NCBI RefSeq assembly: GCF_021172145.1
Contig: NZ_CP089095.1
Span: forward strand, 1,922,001 to 1,986,000
DNA from: Flavobacterium cyclinae
Lineage (GTDB): Bacteria; Bacteroidota; Bacteroidia; Flavobacteriales; Flavobacteriaceae
DNA: 64,000 nt
Reading direction: 5' to 3'
This document shows positions 49,826 to 62,823 of the stretch, one piece after another. Below the pieces are notes generated by a model. The model made no database searches. It was not told the origin of the DNA and saw nothing but the letters and a program-made list of their open reading frames with translations. The first letter of the stretch is position 1. Each line of letters begins with the position of its first letter. Both the position numbers and the translations under genes were made by a program.

Positions 49826-50620
49826 TTATTTAATGTAATTTTGTAATTCTTTTTCTACTTCAGCTAACATTTTATCAGCTTTCTCTTTATACTCTGTTTC
49901 CGTATTAAACTTAATTAAATTAGTGTAAGCTGTTTTAGCATAAGCCAAACGTTCTTGTTTTTTTGCTTCAACACTGTTAATAGCTAATTTGTATGCAGAG
50001 TCAAATCTGTAAAACAAAGCTTGTTCTTTGTAAGGAGTACCCGGATAATCTGCTATAAAATTTTCAAGTGCTTTTAATGCTCCTTTAAAATCAGAAATTG
50101 TATTGTATTGTTTAGCAATTTCAAATGCTTTTTTCTCTAATTTTTCACGTAACTCTTTTACATATGCATTAGCTTGAGGCAAATATTGAGAATCTGGATA
50201 AACATCAATAAAATGTTGCATTTTGTCTAATGCTTTATTTGTATCGGTTTGATCTAAACTGTATTCTGGAGAAAGTTTATAAAAACATTCTGCTGCATAA
50301 AAAGCACATTCTTCTCGTTTTTCACTTTTAGGATAAGTTGCAACGAAATTTTCCAACTGATAACCTGCTAAATAAAATTGATTCGATTTATACAAAGACA
50401 TTGAATAAAAATAAAACATTCGCTCAGCACTAGGCTTTCCTTTATAAGCAGGAGCAATTTGTTCATATAATCTTATGGCTTTTGTGTATTTTCCTGCTTC
50501 ATACAATTTGCCTGCTGTTTCATTTTTAACAGCGACATCATCAGATTTTAAAGCTTTCTGATATTCACTACATGAAACCAAAAATAATGCAACAAAAAGG
50601 AAACTAATTACTTTACTCAT
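49826..50620 (-). CDS. bamD: Outer-membrane assembly lipoprotein BamD
   Basis: Lipoprotein of the BAM complex that inserts beta-barrel proteins in the outer membrane. 264 residues. Lipobox: MSKVISFLFVALFLVSC with Cys at 17. The mature protein consists of about five TPR units (KLYEAGKYTKAIRLYEQIAPAYKG, FYFYSMSLYKSNQFYLAGYQLENFVATYPKSEKREECAFYAAECFYKL, and so on), the BamD arrangement. It leads the rpoZ-coaBC-porD-recN run; dapA ends 101 bp upstream. Confidence 0.93.
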   Translation of the reverse strand: MSKVISFLFVALFLVSCSEYQKALKSDDVAVKNETAGKLYEAGKYTKAIRLYEQIAPAYKGKPSAERMFYFYSMSLYKSNQFYLAGYQLENFVATYPKSEKREECAFYAAECFYKLSPEYSLDQTDTNKALDKMQHFIDVYPDSQYLPQANAYVKELREKLEKKAFEIAKQYNTISDFKGALKALENFIADYPGTPYKEQALFYRFDSAYKLAINSVEAKKQERLAYAKTAYTNLIKFNTETEYKEKADKMLAEVEKELQNYIK

Positions 50621-50721
50621 TTATTTATATTTAATCTTTTTTATAAAATCAACTTATTTTTTGACGTCTAAAAAAGCAACTGCAAATTTAGACATAATTT
50701 ATTAACCACAAAAATCTTTTT

Positions 50722-51600
50722 TTATTTCAAACTTTGGGTAAAATTATTTAATCGTTTTGCCAAATCTTCGTTTACATTTACCAATGGTAATCTCACTGTA
50801 TTTTCAGACAAACCTAATGATTTAAAGACTTCTTTGATTCCGCCAGGATTTCCTTGTTCAAAAATCATATCAATACTATCTGCAAGTAAATAATGAAGTT
50901 TGTATGCTTCATCTACTTTTCTTTGAAGTCCTAAACGAACCATTTCAGAAAATTCTTTAGGAAAACCTTCTCCAATTACCGAAATCACTCCTGCTCCACC
51001 TGCCAGAACCATAGGCAAAGTAATCATATCATCACCAGAAATCACTAAAAACCCTTCAGGTTTAGTTTGAATTAATTTCATGGCTTGAACAATATCTCCA
51101 GCTGCTTCTTTAATTCCGATTACATTTTTAAAATCATTGGCAATTCTAACAACAGTTGATGGCAACATATTGCTAGCAGTTCTTCCTGGCACATTGTATA
51201 AAATTACTGGAATAGGCGATGCTTCTGCAACTGCTTTGAAATGTTGGTAAATACCTTCTTGTGTAGGTTTGTTATAATATGGTGAAACTGATAATATAGC
51301 TGAAAAATGAGAAAAATCTCTTGTTTTTAATTCTTCAACTACTTTTTGTGTATTATTCCCTCCAACACCTAAAACTAAAGGCAATCTTCCTGCATTTGCA
51401 GTAACAATAGTATTGATTACTAGTTCCTTTTCTTCTTGAGATAAAGTTGCAGATTCAGCCGTTGTTCCTAAAACCACTAAGTACTCAACGCCTCCTTCAA
51501 TTACATGATTAACAATCCTAGTTAAAGCTTCTATATCAACAGAAAAATCTTTTTTAAATGGTGTAACTAAAGCAACACCTGTACCAATAAATGATTGCAT
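50722..51600 (-). CDS. dapA: 4-hydroxy-tetrahydrodipicolinate synthase
   Basis: Condenses pyruvate with aspartate semialdehyde, the first committed step to lysine and diaminopimelate. 292 residues, a TIM barrel. GTTAES (45-50, the pyruvate-binding T-T), catalytic Tyr Y135 (YNVPGRT) and Schiff-base Lys K164 (GIKEAAGD) are all present, plus the GVISV loop near 205. The DUF6913-like gene ends 2 bp upstream, so the two may be cotranscribed. Confidence 0.95.
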   Translation of the reverse strand: MQSFIGTGVALVTPFKKDFSVDIEALTRIVNHVIEGGVEYLVVLGTTAESATLSQEEKELVINTIVTANAGRLPLVLGVGGNNTQKVVEELKTRDFSHFSAILSVSPYYNKPTQEGIYQHFKAVAEASPIPVILYNVPGRTASNMLPSTVVRIANDFKNVIGIKEAAGDIVQAMKLIQTKPEGFLVISGDDMITLPMVLAGGAGVISVIGEGFPKEFSEMVRLGLQRKVDEAYKLHYLLADSIDMIFEQGNPGGIKEVFKSLGLSENTVRLPLVNVNEDLAKRLNNFTQSLK

Positions 51601-51602
51601 TT

Positions 51603-52121
51603 TTATATTTTATTTAAAATTTTCAAATATTTAAACAATTCCAAAACAAATTCGTTATAGTTTTCTACCAAAGTCTTAATGATAAAATGATTCACTCTTT
51701 TATCAACTGTATCAAATCCAACTTTAAATTTTGCTTTAGATTTAGTTGACAACAACAAAAGAGCGCTTTTGTTTACATCATAATAATTAATTAACAAATC
51801 AAATGGAGTTTCTATAAAGTCATTCACCTCTTTTTTATCAATTTCACCTGAAATAGAAATGTTTTTTATCGATAAAAACGGCTCAATGATTTCTTCCTTT
51901 TTCTTGATTTTATCTTTGTAAACTAAAACTGAAATATTATTATTTTGAATGCCTTGCGAAACAATTCTTTCAATTAATAAATTGGTTGAATTGAAATAGG
52001 TTTCATCTACCAAAACACCTACTGTCAAAACCTTATCATTTGAACCAATAGATTTTTGAGTTGCTAATTTTTTAGTAACATTTTTTTTAAGAAAAAAATT
52101 CTTTATTATATTATAAAACAT
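51603..52121 (-). CDS. DUF6913-like hypothetical protein
   Basis: A 172-residue soluble protein with a basic N-terminus ([19 protein letters not shown]). Beyond it are Rossmann-like beta strands ([16 protein letters not shown], then [14 protein letters not shown], and [30 protein letters not shown]). It resembles, from memory, the DUF6913 family found upstream of dapA in flavobacteria; function unknown. The stop lies 2 bp before the dapA start. A divergent 5'-nucleotidase-type gene begins 46 bp away. Confidence 0.8.
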   Translation of the reverse strand: MFYNIIKNFFLKKNVTKKLATQKSIGSNDKVLTVGVLVDETYFNSTNLLIERIVSQGIQNNNISVLVYKDKIKKKEEIIEPFLSIKNISISGEIDKKEVNDFIETPFDLLINYYDVNKSALLLLSTKSKAKFKVGFDTVDKRVNHFIIKTLVENYNEFVLELFKYLKILNKI

Positions 52122-52166
52122 AGTATTTTTACCTATTCGACAAAATTAAAAATTTAAACTTTTGTT

Positions 52167-52955
52167 ATGTTTGTAAATGTAAAAAAGAATACGATATCTT
52201 TTGGTTTTTTTGTTATATTATTAACATTTAATTTCTTTACTTCTTGTAAATCAACATCCTCCTATCAAATTACAAAAATTGAAGGAAAAAAAATTGGAAT
52301 TACTAATGAAAAGGGAGAAGATGAAACTATCTCAAGTTATGTAAAACCTTATAAAGATGCTATTGATAAAGATTTATCAAGTGTTTTGGCATATTGTCCT
52401 GAAACGCAAGATAAAAGTAAAGGAAAATGGCAAACCAATATTGGGAATTTATTAGCTGAGATAACATTTGAACTTGGAAATCCGGTTTTTCAAAAAAGAG
52501 AAAATAAAAATTTAGACATTTGTTTACTCAATCACGGTGGAATAAGAGCTATGATTCCTAAAGGTGATGTTACCACTAGAACAGCATTTGAAGTAATGCC
52601 TTTTGAAAACAGTTTGATTATTGTAGGTTTATCTGGAAAAGAAATTAGAACATTAGCGGAATATATCCTAAAAGAGAAAAAACCTCATCCTTTATATGGA
52701 ATAAAAATTTTCATAGATAAAGAAACTTCAAAAATAAACAGGATTGAAATAAACAATCAACCTTTAGATGATAATCGAATTTATTATGTAGGAACTTCTG
52801 ATTATTTAGCAAATGGTGGCGATAACATGACATTTTTCAAAGAAAGTTCTATAAAATATGACATGGATTATAAATTAAGAAACATGTTAATTGATTACTT
52901 TAAAAAAGTAGATACTATTCCAAACATTACAACCGAAAAAATAATTTTAGAATAA
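52167..52955 (+). CDS. 5'-nucleotidase C-terminal-domain lipoprotein
   Basis: A 262-residue predicted lipoprotein (lipobox TSC, Cys 27). The mature part is a 5'-nucleotidase C-terminal substrate-binding domain: QTNIGNLLAEI, then CLLNHGGIRAMIPKGDVTTRTAFEVMPFENSLIIVGLSGKEI (N-H-G-G-I-R and the F-E-x-x-P-F-x-N motif), then GTSDYLANGGDNMTFF near 210-225. UshA-type enzymes carry this domain C-terminal to a metallophosphoesterase; here the latter is the next gene, 13 bp downstream. The two products probably work together in the periplasm. Confidence 0.9.
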   Translation: MFVNVKKNTISFGFFVILLTFNFFTSCKSTSSYQITKIEGKKIGITNEKGEDETISSYVKPYKDAIDKDLSSVLAYCPETQDKSKGKWQTNIGNLLAEITFELGNPVFQKRENKNLDICLLNHGGIRAMIPKGDVTTRTAFEVMPFENSLIIVGLSGKEIRTLAEYILKEKKPHPLYGIKIFIDKETSKINRIEINNQPLDDNRIYYVGTSDYLANGGDNMTFFKESSIKYDMDYKLRNMLIDYFKKVDTIPNITTEKIILE

Positions 52956-52968
52956 TACTTAGAAAGCA

Positions 52969-53879
52969 ATGAAGAGAAGAGATTTTATCCAAAAAACAGC
53001 TGCTAGTACAGCTTTACTTGGCTTATCAGGAGTGAGTCTAAGTAGTTTTACTACTATTGAAACTAAAAAAATTACCATTTTACATACAAATGATACTCAT
53101 AGTCATATAGATCCATTTCCTGCTGATCATCCAAGAAATCCAAATATGGGTGGCGCTGCCAGAAGAGCCGCTATTATTGACAGTATTAGAAAAGAGGAAA
53201 AAAATGTATTGCTATTAGATGCAGGAGACATTTTTCAAGGTACTCCCTATTTTAATTATTATGGGGGCGAACTGGAATTCAAAATTATGAGCATGATGCA
53301 ATATGATTTAGCAACAATGGGAAATCATGATTTTGATAATGGTATTGATGGTTTTTACGCTCAATTGCCTCATGCAAAATTTGATTTTGTTTCTGCTAAT
53401 TACGATTTTAAAAACACCATTTTAAATGATATTGTTAAACCTTATAAAATCATAATTAAAGACGGAATCAAAATTGGAATTTTTGGATTAGGAGTTCAAT
53501 TAGACGGACTAGTTGATAAAAAACTTTACAAAGAAACAGTTTATAACGACCCTATTGAAGTAGCTCAAGACATGTCTAGAATTTTAAGTGAAGAGAAAAA
53601 GTGTGATTTAGTAATTTGCTTATCGCATTTAGGGTTTAAATATAAAGATGAGCCTGAAAAACCTAGTGATATTGTATTAGCAAGAAAAACAAAAAATATC
53701 GATTTAATTATTGGAGGACATTCGCATACTTTTTTAGATAAACCAGTTATTGAAAAAAATAGTGAAGGAAAAGAAGTATTAATTAATCAAGTGGGATGTT
53801 TTGGTATTAATTTAGGACGAATTGATTTTTATTTATCTGATACTGTTGCTTATAACAATCAAACTAAAAACATTGTTGT

Positions 53880-53883
<4 letters not shown>
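52969..53883 (+). CDS. Metallophosphoesterase (5'-nucleotidase/UDP-sugar hydrolase N-domain)
   Basis: A 304-residue calcineurin-like phosphoesterase. The N-terminus MKRRDFIQKTAASTALLGLSG has a twin-arginine (RRDFIQK) signal, suggesting Tat export. Metal ligands follow: LHTNDTHSHIDP near 38-49 (D, H), LLDAGDIFQG near 83-92 (D), MGNHDFDNG near 116-124 (N, H), and GGHSHT near 260-265. The usual C-terminal substrate domain is missing, because it is encoded by the preceding gene. It converges on the YhhN-like gene with a 4-bp overlap. Confidence 0.92.
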
Positions 53884-57038
<3,155 letters not shown>

Positions 57039-57050
57039 AAAGTAAAGATA

Positions 57051-57081
57051 AAAAAAATCCCCAAGGTCTACTTCGGGATTT
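57051..57081 (-). terminator. Terminator of the 57104 lipoprotein gene
   Basis: AAATCCC (57055-57061) pairs with GGGATTT (57075-57081), extended by AAG/CTT around a 5-nt loop with one mismatch. A long A run to 57051 supplies the minus-strand T tract. Confidence 0.75.
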
Positions 57082-57103
57082 AGTTTAAAAAGTAATTATT
57101 TTA

Positions 57104-57820
57104 TTAAAAAAGAGTGTAATCTACTAAAATTGATTCATAAATATTTCCAGAATCATTAGATATCGATTTAATAACACCTACATTTTTTGCAAACCAATAT
57201 TCAGAATTTATAGTAGTTGGAGGTACTCCAGCCATTGAAGTATTTTGAACAAAACTCACTTTAATCACATCACTATAAGTTTCGCCATCAACTGTAGCAG
57301 AAACATTTTTAGCTAAAATTGTTCCGGTATAGTTAATTGTTAGTGTAATTGGTGGAATTCCTGAATAAGTAGTTGTTTGTGTGTAAGAACCTGTCCATGT
57401 TTGCCCTACTGCAATATTATCTTTTAAAATAATAAATTCGTAACCTGATTGAGTTCCTGTTAATCCACCAGCATTTATAACAATATCATCCGTTTTTAAT
57501 TTATAAACACCATTGTTTTTATTTAACCAATTTGTAACAGATCCTGATGTTGTAGAACCTGAACCAGATTGAGGAGCAAATTTATAATACGTTTGCCCAC
57601 CAAAATTACCAGTTCCAATTATTTTTATAGGATCCAATGCAACACCATCGCGTTCCATTATCCATTCATTGTTAATTGCTGTAGGCCAATAATCTCCTGA
57701 AGAAGAACCTCCTCCTGATGAAAGATCTAATGCTGGATCTACGGGTTCATTATCACAAGAAACTGTTGTGAAAGCTACTGTTAAAACAAAAAGTGTTACA
57801 ATTGATTTTATTGATTTCAT
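57104..57820 (-). CDS. Hypothetical lipoprotein
   Basis: A 238-residue predicted lipoprotein: MKSIKSIVTLFVLTVAFTTVSC with Cys at about 22, then a D/P/S/G-rich linker (GGGSSSG). The body is a beta-rich domain opening with YWPTAINNEWIMERDG, a start common to several Bacteroidota surface lipoproteins of unknown function, and ending SEYWFAKNVGVIKSISNDSG. The SD-x-G linker suggests surface exposure. No family name is certain. Monocistronic, with its own terminator. Confidence 0.8.
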   Translation of the reverse strand: MKSIKSIVTLFVLTVAFTTVSCDNEPVDPALDLSSGGGSSSGDYWPTAINNEWIMERDGVALDPIKIIGTGNFGGQTYYKFAPQSGSGSTTSGSVTNWLNKNNGVYKLKTDDIVINAGGLTGTQSGYEFIILKDNIAVGQTWTGSYTQTTTYSGIPPITLTINYTGTILAKNVSATVDGETYSDVIKVSFVQNTSMAGVPPTTINSEYWFAKNVGVIKSISNDSGNIYESILVDYTLF

Positions 57821-57858
57821 AATTTAATTTTAAATGTTTCCAAATATAAAAAGATAAT

Positions 57859-59154
57859 TTATTTTTTAGGTACTCGAAATAATAAAAGTAGTCCTACAAC
57901 AAAAAATAAAATTAAAAATAAGATGGCATTTTGTATTTTACCCGTTACATCAGCAATATAACCATAAGTAAACATCCCGATTACAATTCCGATTTTCTCA
58001 GCAACATCGTAAAAACTAAAGAAAGATGTTGTATCGTTTGTTCCATCTGGTATAAATTTAGAATAGGTTGAACGAGATAAGGATTGAATTCCTCCCATTA
58101 CTAATCCTACAAAACCTGCCGCAATGTAAAAATCATTAGGAGTCACTACGAAATAGGCATACGTACAAATTAAAATCCATGAGAAATTTATAAAAATAAG
58201 CACTTTTATGTTACCATATTTAGCAGAAGCTTTTGATGTTAACCAAGCTCCTATAACTGCAATTAACTGAATTAACAATACACTTACTATCAACCCAATT
58301 GTTCTTTTACTATCACTTCCCCATTGCACTTCTTTTTCTCCAAAATAGGCAGCAATTATCATAATGGTTTGCACTGCCATACTGTAAACAAAAAAAGCTG
58401 CTAAATAACGTTGTAAAGGTTTTAACTCTTTTAATTGATGCCACACTTTTAGTAATTCTTTAAAACCATTGAAAATTACATTTCGGTGTAACTTATTGTC
58501 GTTTTTGTTGTTAGGTAAATAATAGTAGCTGTATTGACTAAATCCTATCCACCAAATTCCAACTAGAAGAAAAGAATAACGCATCATTTGCAACTTATAA
58601 TCATCTGCAACCCACATTACCATTCCTAAACAAATAAGTAGTAACAAAACACTTCCTACATACCCTAAACTAAATCCTTTTGCACTTATGGCATCTTGTT
58701 GTTCTTTATGAGCGATATCGGGTAAATACGAATTATAAAAAACCAAACTTCCCCAAAAACCAATAAGAGCCAACAAATAAGAAATTAAACTTAAAACGAC
58801 CTTTTCATCATCTATTGAAAAAAAGTACAATGACATACAAGAAATAGCTCCTATATAACAGAAAAGTTTCAAGAAAAATTTCTTATTTCCCATATAATCG
58901 GCAATTCCAGATAATAATGGTGAGATAAAAGCAATGATTAAAAATCCTAAAGCTGTTACATAACTGATTAAAGCTTCACTTCGAATTGAAAAATTAAACA
59001 AAATAATTTCTTCAATATTTTTTTGACGAAATAATGCACCATAATACAATGGGAAAATAGTCGATGATATTACTAAAGCATAAACTGAATTGGCCCAATC
59101 ATAGAAAGCCCAAGCATTTAAAAGTTTTGAATCTCCTTTTTGAAGTTGTTGCAT
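57859..59154 (-). CDS. UMF1-type MFS transporter
   Basis: A 431-residue transporter of the UMF1/Atg22-like branch of the major facilitator superfamily, with 12 predicted helices. The opening LLNAWAFYDWANSVYALVISSTIFPLYYG (AFYDWANSAY-type) is diagnostic. An A-loop-like GIADYMGNKKFFLK follows segment 2, and SYLPDIAHKEQQDAISAKGFSLGYVG segment 5. The ATG at 59154 is used; an upstream ATG at 59199 lies in the hairpin of the preceding terminator. Yeast Atg22 exports amino acids; the substrate here is unknown. Confidence 0.9.
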   Translation of the reverse strand: MQQLQKGDSKLLNAWAFYDWANSVYALVISSTIFPLYYGALFRQKNIEEIILFNFSIRSEALISYVTALGFLIIAFISPLLSGIADYMGNKKFFLKLFCYIGAISCMSLYFFSIDDEKVVLSLISYLLALIGFWGSLVFYNSYLPDIAHKEQQDAISAKGFSLGYVGSVLLLLICLGMVMWVADDYKLQMMRYSFLLVGIWWIGFSQYSYYYLPNNKNDNKLHRNVIFNGFKELLKVWHQLKELKPLQRYLAAFFVYSMAVQTIMIIAAYFGEKEVQWGSDSKRTIGLIVSVLLIQLIAVIGAWLTSKASAKYGNIKVLIFINFSWILICTYAYFVVTPNDFYIAAGFVGLVMGGIQSLSRSTYSKFIPDGTNDTTSFFSFYDVAEKIGIVIGMFTYGYIADVTGKIQNAILFLILFFVVGLLLLFRVPKK

Positions 59155-59171
59155 AGCAATTGATTTTAAAT

Positions 59172-59196
59172 AAAAAATCCCGACAATGTCGGGATT
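59172..59196 (-). terminator. Terminator of the M48 peptidase gene
   Basis: AATCCCGACA (59176-59185 region) pairs with TGTCGGGATT (59187-59196), with the A run at 59172-59177 as the minus-strand T tract. It lies 24 bp past the M48 stop and excludes a far-upstream start for the MFS gene. Confidence 0.85.
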
Positions 59197-59219
59197 CAAA
59201 TATACTAGTAATTTTTTAA

Positions 59220-60038
59220 TTATTTAAAAGTAACACCAAACTTAGCTGCTTCGGCTTTAGCTTGCGGAATTAACTCTTTTATCTTAGCAATACGAGTAGC
59301 ATTACTAGGGTGTGTACTCATAAACTCTGGAGGTGATTGCCCTCCTGATTGTGCCGCCATCCTTTCCCAAAACGCAACCGCAGTATCAGGATTATAACCT
59401 GCAATTGCCATTAAAGTTAGTCCAATCATATCGGCTTCACTTTCATGTGCTCTACTAAAAGGTAACATTCCACCTAATTGTGTAGTAGCTCCATAAGCTG
59501 TCATGGCAATTTGTTGGGTTTGTTGCGATTTATTTCCGGTGGCAACCGCTACACCTGCAGCACCTACTTGTTGAAAAACTCCTGCACTCATTCGTTGCTG
59601 GCCGTGATTGGCTAAAGCATGTGCCACTTCATGTCCCATTACTGTTGCCATACCGGCATCGTCTTTACAAATAGGCATAATTCCTGTATAAAAAACAATT
59701 TTTCCTCCTGGCATACACCATGCATTCACTTCTTTACTATCTACTAATTTATATTCCCAAGCATAGCCATCTAAATAATTAGCATATCCATTAGCGTTTA
59801 ACCAACGTTCGGCTGCTACTTTAATTTTGCTTCCTACAGTTTCTACTCTTTTTGCATCGCTTGTACCGGTAATAACTTTATTTTCAGATAAAAACTGATT
59901 GTATTGCTGAAATGCAGAAGGTAATATTTCACTATTTGGTACAAGTGCTAAAGTACTTTTTCCTGTAAAAGGATTTTTAGCACATGAAAGTACCATCACT
60001 AAAAGTCCTAGGGCGATAATTTTAGTTCTATTATTCAT
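59220..60038 (-). CDS. M48 family metallopeptidase lipoprotein
   Basis: A 272-residue predicted periplasmic or outer-membrane lipoprotein (lipobox SCA, Cys about 19) of the LoiP/BepA-like M48 family. The zinc motif HEVAH lies at 136-140, with HESEADMIGLTLMAIAGYNP near 203-222 supplying the third ligand, and PPEFMSTHPSNATRIAKI near 236-253. Such proteases act in outer-membrane protein quality control. No TPR domain follows, unlike BepA, so it is closer to LoiP. Monocistronic. Confidence 0.92.
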   Translation of the reverse strand: MNNRTKIIALGLLVMVLSCAKNPFTGKSTLALVPNSEILPSAFQQYNQFLSENKVITGTSDAKRVETVGSKIKVAAERWLNANGYANYLDGYAWEYKLVDSKEVNAWCMPGGKIVFYTGIMPICKDDAGMATVMGHEVAHALANHGQQRMSAGVFQQVGAAGVAVATGNKSQQTQQIAMTAYGATTQLGGMLPFSRAHESEADMIGLTLMAIAGYNPDTAVAFWERMAAQSGGQSPPEFMSTHPSNATRIAKIKELIPQAKAEAAKFGVTFK

Positions 60039-60192
60039 AAGATTAATTTTTTAACAAAAATACGATATATACTTTTAAATTTTAAAATCCGACATCAAAA
60101 TTATAACCTATTCATATTGAATTTAACTTTATTTTATAAGGAAATTTTAATCCTGAGACTTCATTATTTGTAACTTCGCAAAAAAATTTAAA

Positions 60193-61059
60193 ATGCCAAA
60201 AAAGAAACAAAAACAATCGCAAGTTATTGAAATACCTAAACCTATTTTATATACGGCTAAATTTTTTCAAGCTGTTTCTTCTAGCCTAACAACTAAATTT
60301 GCGGCCAAACTTTTTACCACTCCTATTCGTCATAAATTACCAAAGCGTGAATTACATATGGAACGCGAAAGTGTTCAAAAAAGTATTATGGTTCCTGCGA
60401 TAAACAAAGAAATTGTAGTCTATGAATATGGCAAAAGCGATAAAAAAGTACTTTTAGTTCATGGTTGGTCTGGAAGAGGAACACAATTGGTTAAAATTGC
60501 AGATGAGTTATTGAAAATGGGCTACATGACCATAAGTTTTGATGCGCCTGCTCATGGGAAATCAAAAGGAAATTATTCGATAATGACCGAATTTATTGCT
60601 TCCATTTTAGAATTGGAAAAACATTATGGTTCGTTTGAATTTGCTATTGGACATTCGCTTGGTGGTATGTCGGTTTTGAATGCGATTAAACAAAATCTGA
60701 AAGTTAAAAAAGCAGTTACCATTGGAGCTGGCGATATCATTCAAGACATCATTGATGATTTTATAAAGAAGTTAGAATTAAAGCCAGAATACGGTATTAA
60801 ATTAAGAGATCATTTCGAAAAACGATTTGCCGGAAAAATGGATGATTATTCAGCTTATAAAGCAGCAAAAACAATCAATATTCCTGTTTTAATTATGCAT
60901 GATAAAGAAGATGATGATGTATCAGTTAAAGCGGCTTATCATATTCACGAACATTTACAAGGTTCAGAATTGGTTATTACAGAAGGTTTAGGGCATCGTA
61001 AAATTTTAGGGGATGAAACTGTAATTAAAATGATAGTCAAATTTATCTCTGAAAAATAA
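60193..61059 (+). CDS. Alpha/beta hydrolase
   Basis: A 288-residue alpha/beta hydrolase. The oxyanion motif is VLLVHGWSGRG near 89-99, the nucleophile elbow GHSLGGMS near 155-162, the acid probably in LIMHDKEDDDVSV near 236-248, and the catalytic His in EGLGHRKIL near 271-279. A basic N-terminus (PKKKQKQSQ) precedes a hydrophobic helix (about 20-35). Serine hydrolase/esterase class; substrate not predictable. A TAACTTCG sequence at 60171-60178 is one mismatch from the -7 consensus. Confidence 0.85.
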   Translation: MPKKKQKQSQVIEIPKPILYTAKFFQAVSSSLTTKFAAKLFTTPIRHKLPKRELHMERESVQKSIMVPAINKEIVVYEYGKSDKKVLLVHGWSGRGTQLVKIADELLKMGYMTISFDAPAHGKSKGNYSIMTEFIASILELEKHYGSFEFAIGHSLGGMSVLNAIKQNLKVKKAVTIGAGDIIQDIIDDFIKKLELKPEYGIKLRDHFEKRFAGKMDDYSAYKAAKTINIPVLIMHDKEDDDVSVKAAYHIHEHLQGSELVITEGLGHRKILGDETVIKMIVKFISEK

Positions 61060-61104
61060 AATTAGATTTTCATTTTATATCTGCTTTTATGTAGTTAAAA
61101 AATA

Positions 61105-61112
61105 TATTTTTG
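61105..61112 (+). promoter_or_regulatory. -7 element (TATTTTTG)
   Basis: TATTTTTG at 61105-61112 matches TAnnTTTG, 24 bp before the ATG at 61137. It overlaps the TTG start that a longer frame would use. Confidence 0.5.
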
Positions 61113-61136
61113 AAATTAACAAAATTATTTACTTCT

Positions 61137-61955
61137 ATGAATATTTTAAAAAATTGCATTTTACTGATATTATTGTCAACAACAATTTCTAAAGCGGAAA
61201 TTAATATCAAAATTTATTATGAGCAATTTGAAAATGGTTATAATATTTATGCTGATAATCAAGAGTTTTGTCCCGTTAGTGTTAAAATAAATTTTACTAC
61301 AACAAATCTTAATATAAATGGAGGTAATAATAAAGTTTATGTCGTTAATTCTCAAACAAAAAAACAACTTTTAACATCTCTTAGCGTATTAAAACAAGGT
61401 ATGCCATACAAATTTTCATATCAAACGAATTTCAATTATGGTGATTACTACAATACAGCATATGATGAAAATTTTATTTACGATCTTCCATTTAAAAAGT
61501 CAGAAAAATTTAGCGTTTTGCAAGGTTATAATGGATCGTTTTCACACCAAAATGAAAACTCACTAGATTTTTCTATGCCAATTGGAACAGAATTATTTGC
61601 GATAAGAGATGGTATAGTAATTAAAGTCATAGATCATAACAATAGAAATTGCGCTACAAAAGATTGTGCCAAGTATAACAATACAATAATTATTTATCAC
61701 TCTGATGGAACTTTTGCAGAATACGCACATCTAAAACAAAAAGGTGCAATTGTCAAAGTTGGAGACCAAATAACTAAAGGTCAACTTATAGGATATAGTG
61801 GAAATGTAGGCTGGAGTTCGGTTGCTCATTTACATTTGGTTATATTTAAACAGGAATTAGAAAATAGAGTTACCTTAAAAACAAGGTTTAAAATTGAAAA
61901 TGGAGACAAAAATGAATATTTAATTGAATCAAAAGTATATAGCAAAAATTATTAA
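61137..61955 (+). CDS. M23 family peptidase (peptidoglycan hydrolase type)
   Basis: A 272-residue exported protein from the ATG at 61137, which starts a signal peptide (MNILKNCILLILLSTTISKA); an upstream TTG frame would begin inside the promoter. The first half is a beta domain of unknown role. The LytM/M23 domain spans about residues 130-245: GYNGSFSHQNENSLDFSMPIGTELFAIRDG carries the H...D zinc ligands, EYAHL and the final HLHLVIF the catalytic and third-ligand histidines. An endopeptidase acting on peptidoglycan cross-links is likely. Bidirectional terminator after it. Confidence 0.88.
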   Translation: MNILKNCILLILLSTTISKAEINIKIYYEQFENGYNIYADNQEFCPVSVKINFTTTNLNINGGNNKVYVVNSQTKKQLLTSLSVLKQGMPYKFSYQTNFNYGDYYNTAYDENFIYDLPFKKSEKFSVLQGYNGSFSHQNENSLDFSMPIGTELFAIRDGIVIKVIDHNNRNCATKDCAKYNNTIIIYHSDGTFAEYAHLKQKGAIVKVGDQITKGQLIGYSGNVGWSSVAHLHLVIFKQELENRVTLKTRFKIENGDKNEYLIESKVYSKNY

Positions 61956-61976
61956 CTGTTTTTTTTATAAAAACAT

Positions 61977-62005
61977 AAAAGTCCTTCGATTTGAAGGACT
62001 TTTGC
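61977..62005. terminator. Bidirectional terminator
   Basis: AAAAGTCCTTC (61977-61987) pairs with GAAGGACTTTT (61993-62003) around GATTT, between the convergent M23 and LOG genes. T runs lie on both flanks. Confidence 0.9.
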
Positions 62006-62009
62006 TTTT

Positions 62010-62735
62010 TTAGAAATTGGGTGATAAATTGTATTTTTTATAGAAGTTATCTAATGCTTCTAACACCTCATCTTCTGTATCAACCACTTTGATTAAGTTC
62101 ATATCATCTGGACTGGCATTTTTCATTTTGTCAATCATTACATTTTTAATCCAATCTAATAAACCTGACCAGAATTCTGTTCCTACTAAAATAATTGGGA
62201 ATTTTCCAATTTTCTTAGTCTGAATTAATGTTATCGCTTCGAATAATTCGTCTAAAGTTCCAAAACCTCCTGGCATTACCACAAAACCTTGTGAATATTT
62301 TACAAACATTACTTTTCTCACGAAAAAGTAATCAAAATTTAAGTTTTTATCCTTATCAATGTACGGATTAAAGTGTTGCTCAAAAGGCAATTCAATGTTT
62401 AAACCTACCGATGTTCCACCTCCATAATGTGCTCCTTTGTTTCCGGCTTCCATGATACCAGGACCACCACCTGTAATAACGCCATATCCTGCTTTACTGA
62501 TTTTGAAAGCAATTTTTTCAGCTAATAAATAGTATTTGTCTTCTGGTTTTGTTCTTGCTGAACCAAAAATAGATACACAAGGACCAATTCTTCCCATTGA
62601 TTCGTAACCATTTACGAATTCTGACATGATTTTAAAAATTGCCCATGAATCATTAGTTCTTATTTCATTCCAAGTCTTTTGCTTGAATTTCTCTTGAATT
62701 CTGTGGTCTTCGTTTTCGTACTGATCTGCTGCCAT
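62010..62735 (-). CDS. LOG family protein (TIGR00730)
   Basis: A 241-residue Rossmann-fold protein of the LOG/YgdH family, some of which are nucleotide 5'-monophosphate phosphoribohydrolases (in plants, cytokinin-activating). The signature PGGFGTLDE near residues 165-173 and GGGPGIMEAGNKGA near 87-100 are intact. The ATG at 62735 is chosen over 62765, which adds ten unlikely residues. It follows the uvrA gene by 89 bp on the same strand. Confidence 0.92.
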   Translation of the reverse strand: MAADQYENEDHRIQEKFKQKTWNEIRTNDSWAIFKIMSEFVNGYESMGRIGPCVSIFGSARTKPEDKYYLLAEKIAFKISKAGYGVITGGGPGIMEAGNKGAHYGGGTSVGLNIELPFEQHFNPYIDKDKNLNFDYFFVRKVMFVKYSQGFVVMPGGFGTLDELFEAITLIQTKKIGKFPIILVGTEFWSGLLDWIKNVMIDKMKNASPDDMNLIKVVDTEDEVLEALDNFYKKYNLSPNF

Positions 62736-62823
62736 AATAATTTTAGTTAATTTGTTTGTAAACAAACTATTACGATTAAATAATAAAGTTGTAGCAGTGT
62801 TGTTGTGTGTAGTAATTAGGTTG

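Noticed and set aside
59154..59199. Start of the UMF1-type transporter at 59199
   Set aside because: The extra 15 codons run through the terminator hairpin of the upstream gene; the family signature begins just after the ATG at 59154.
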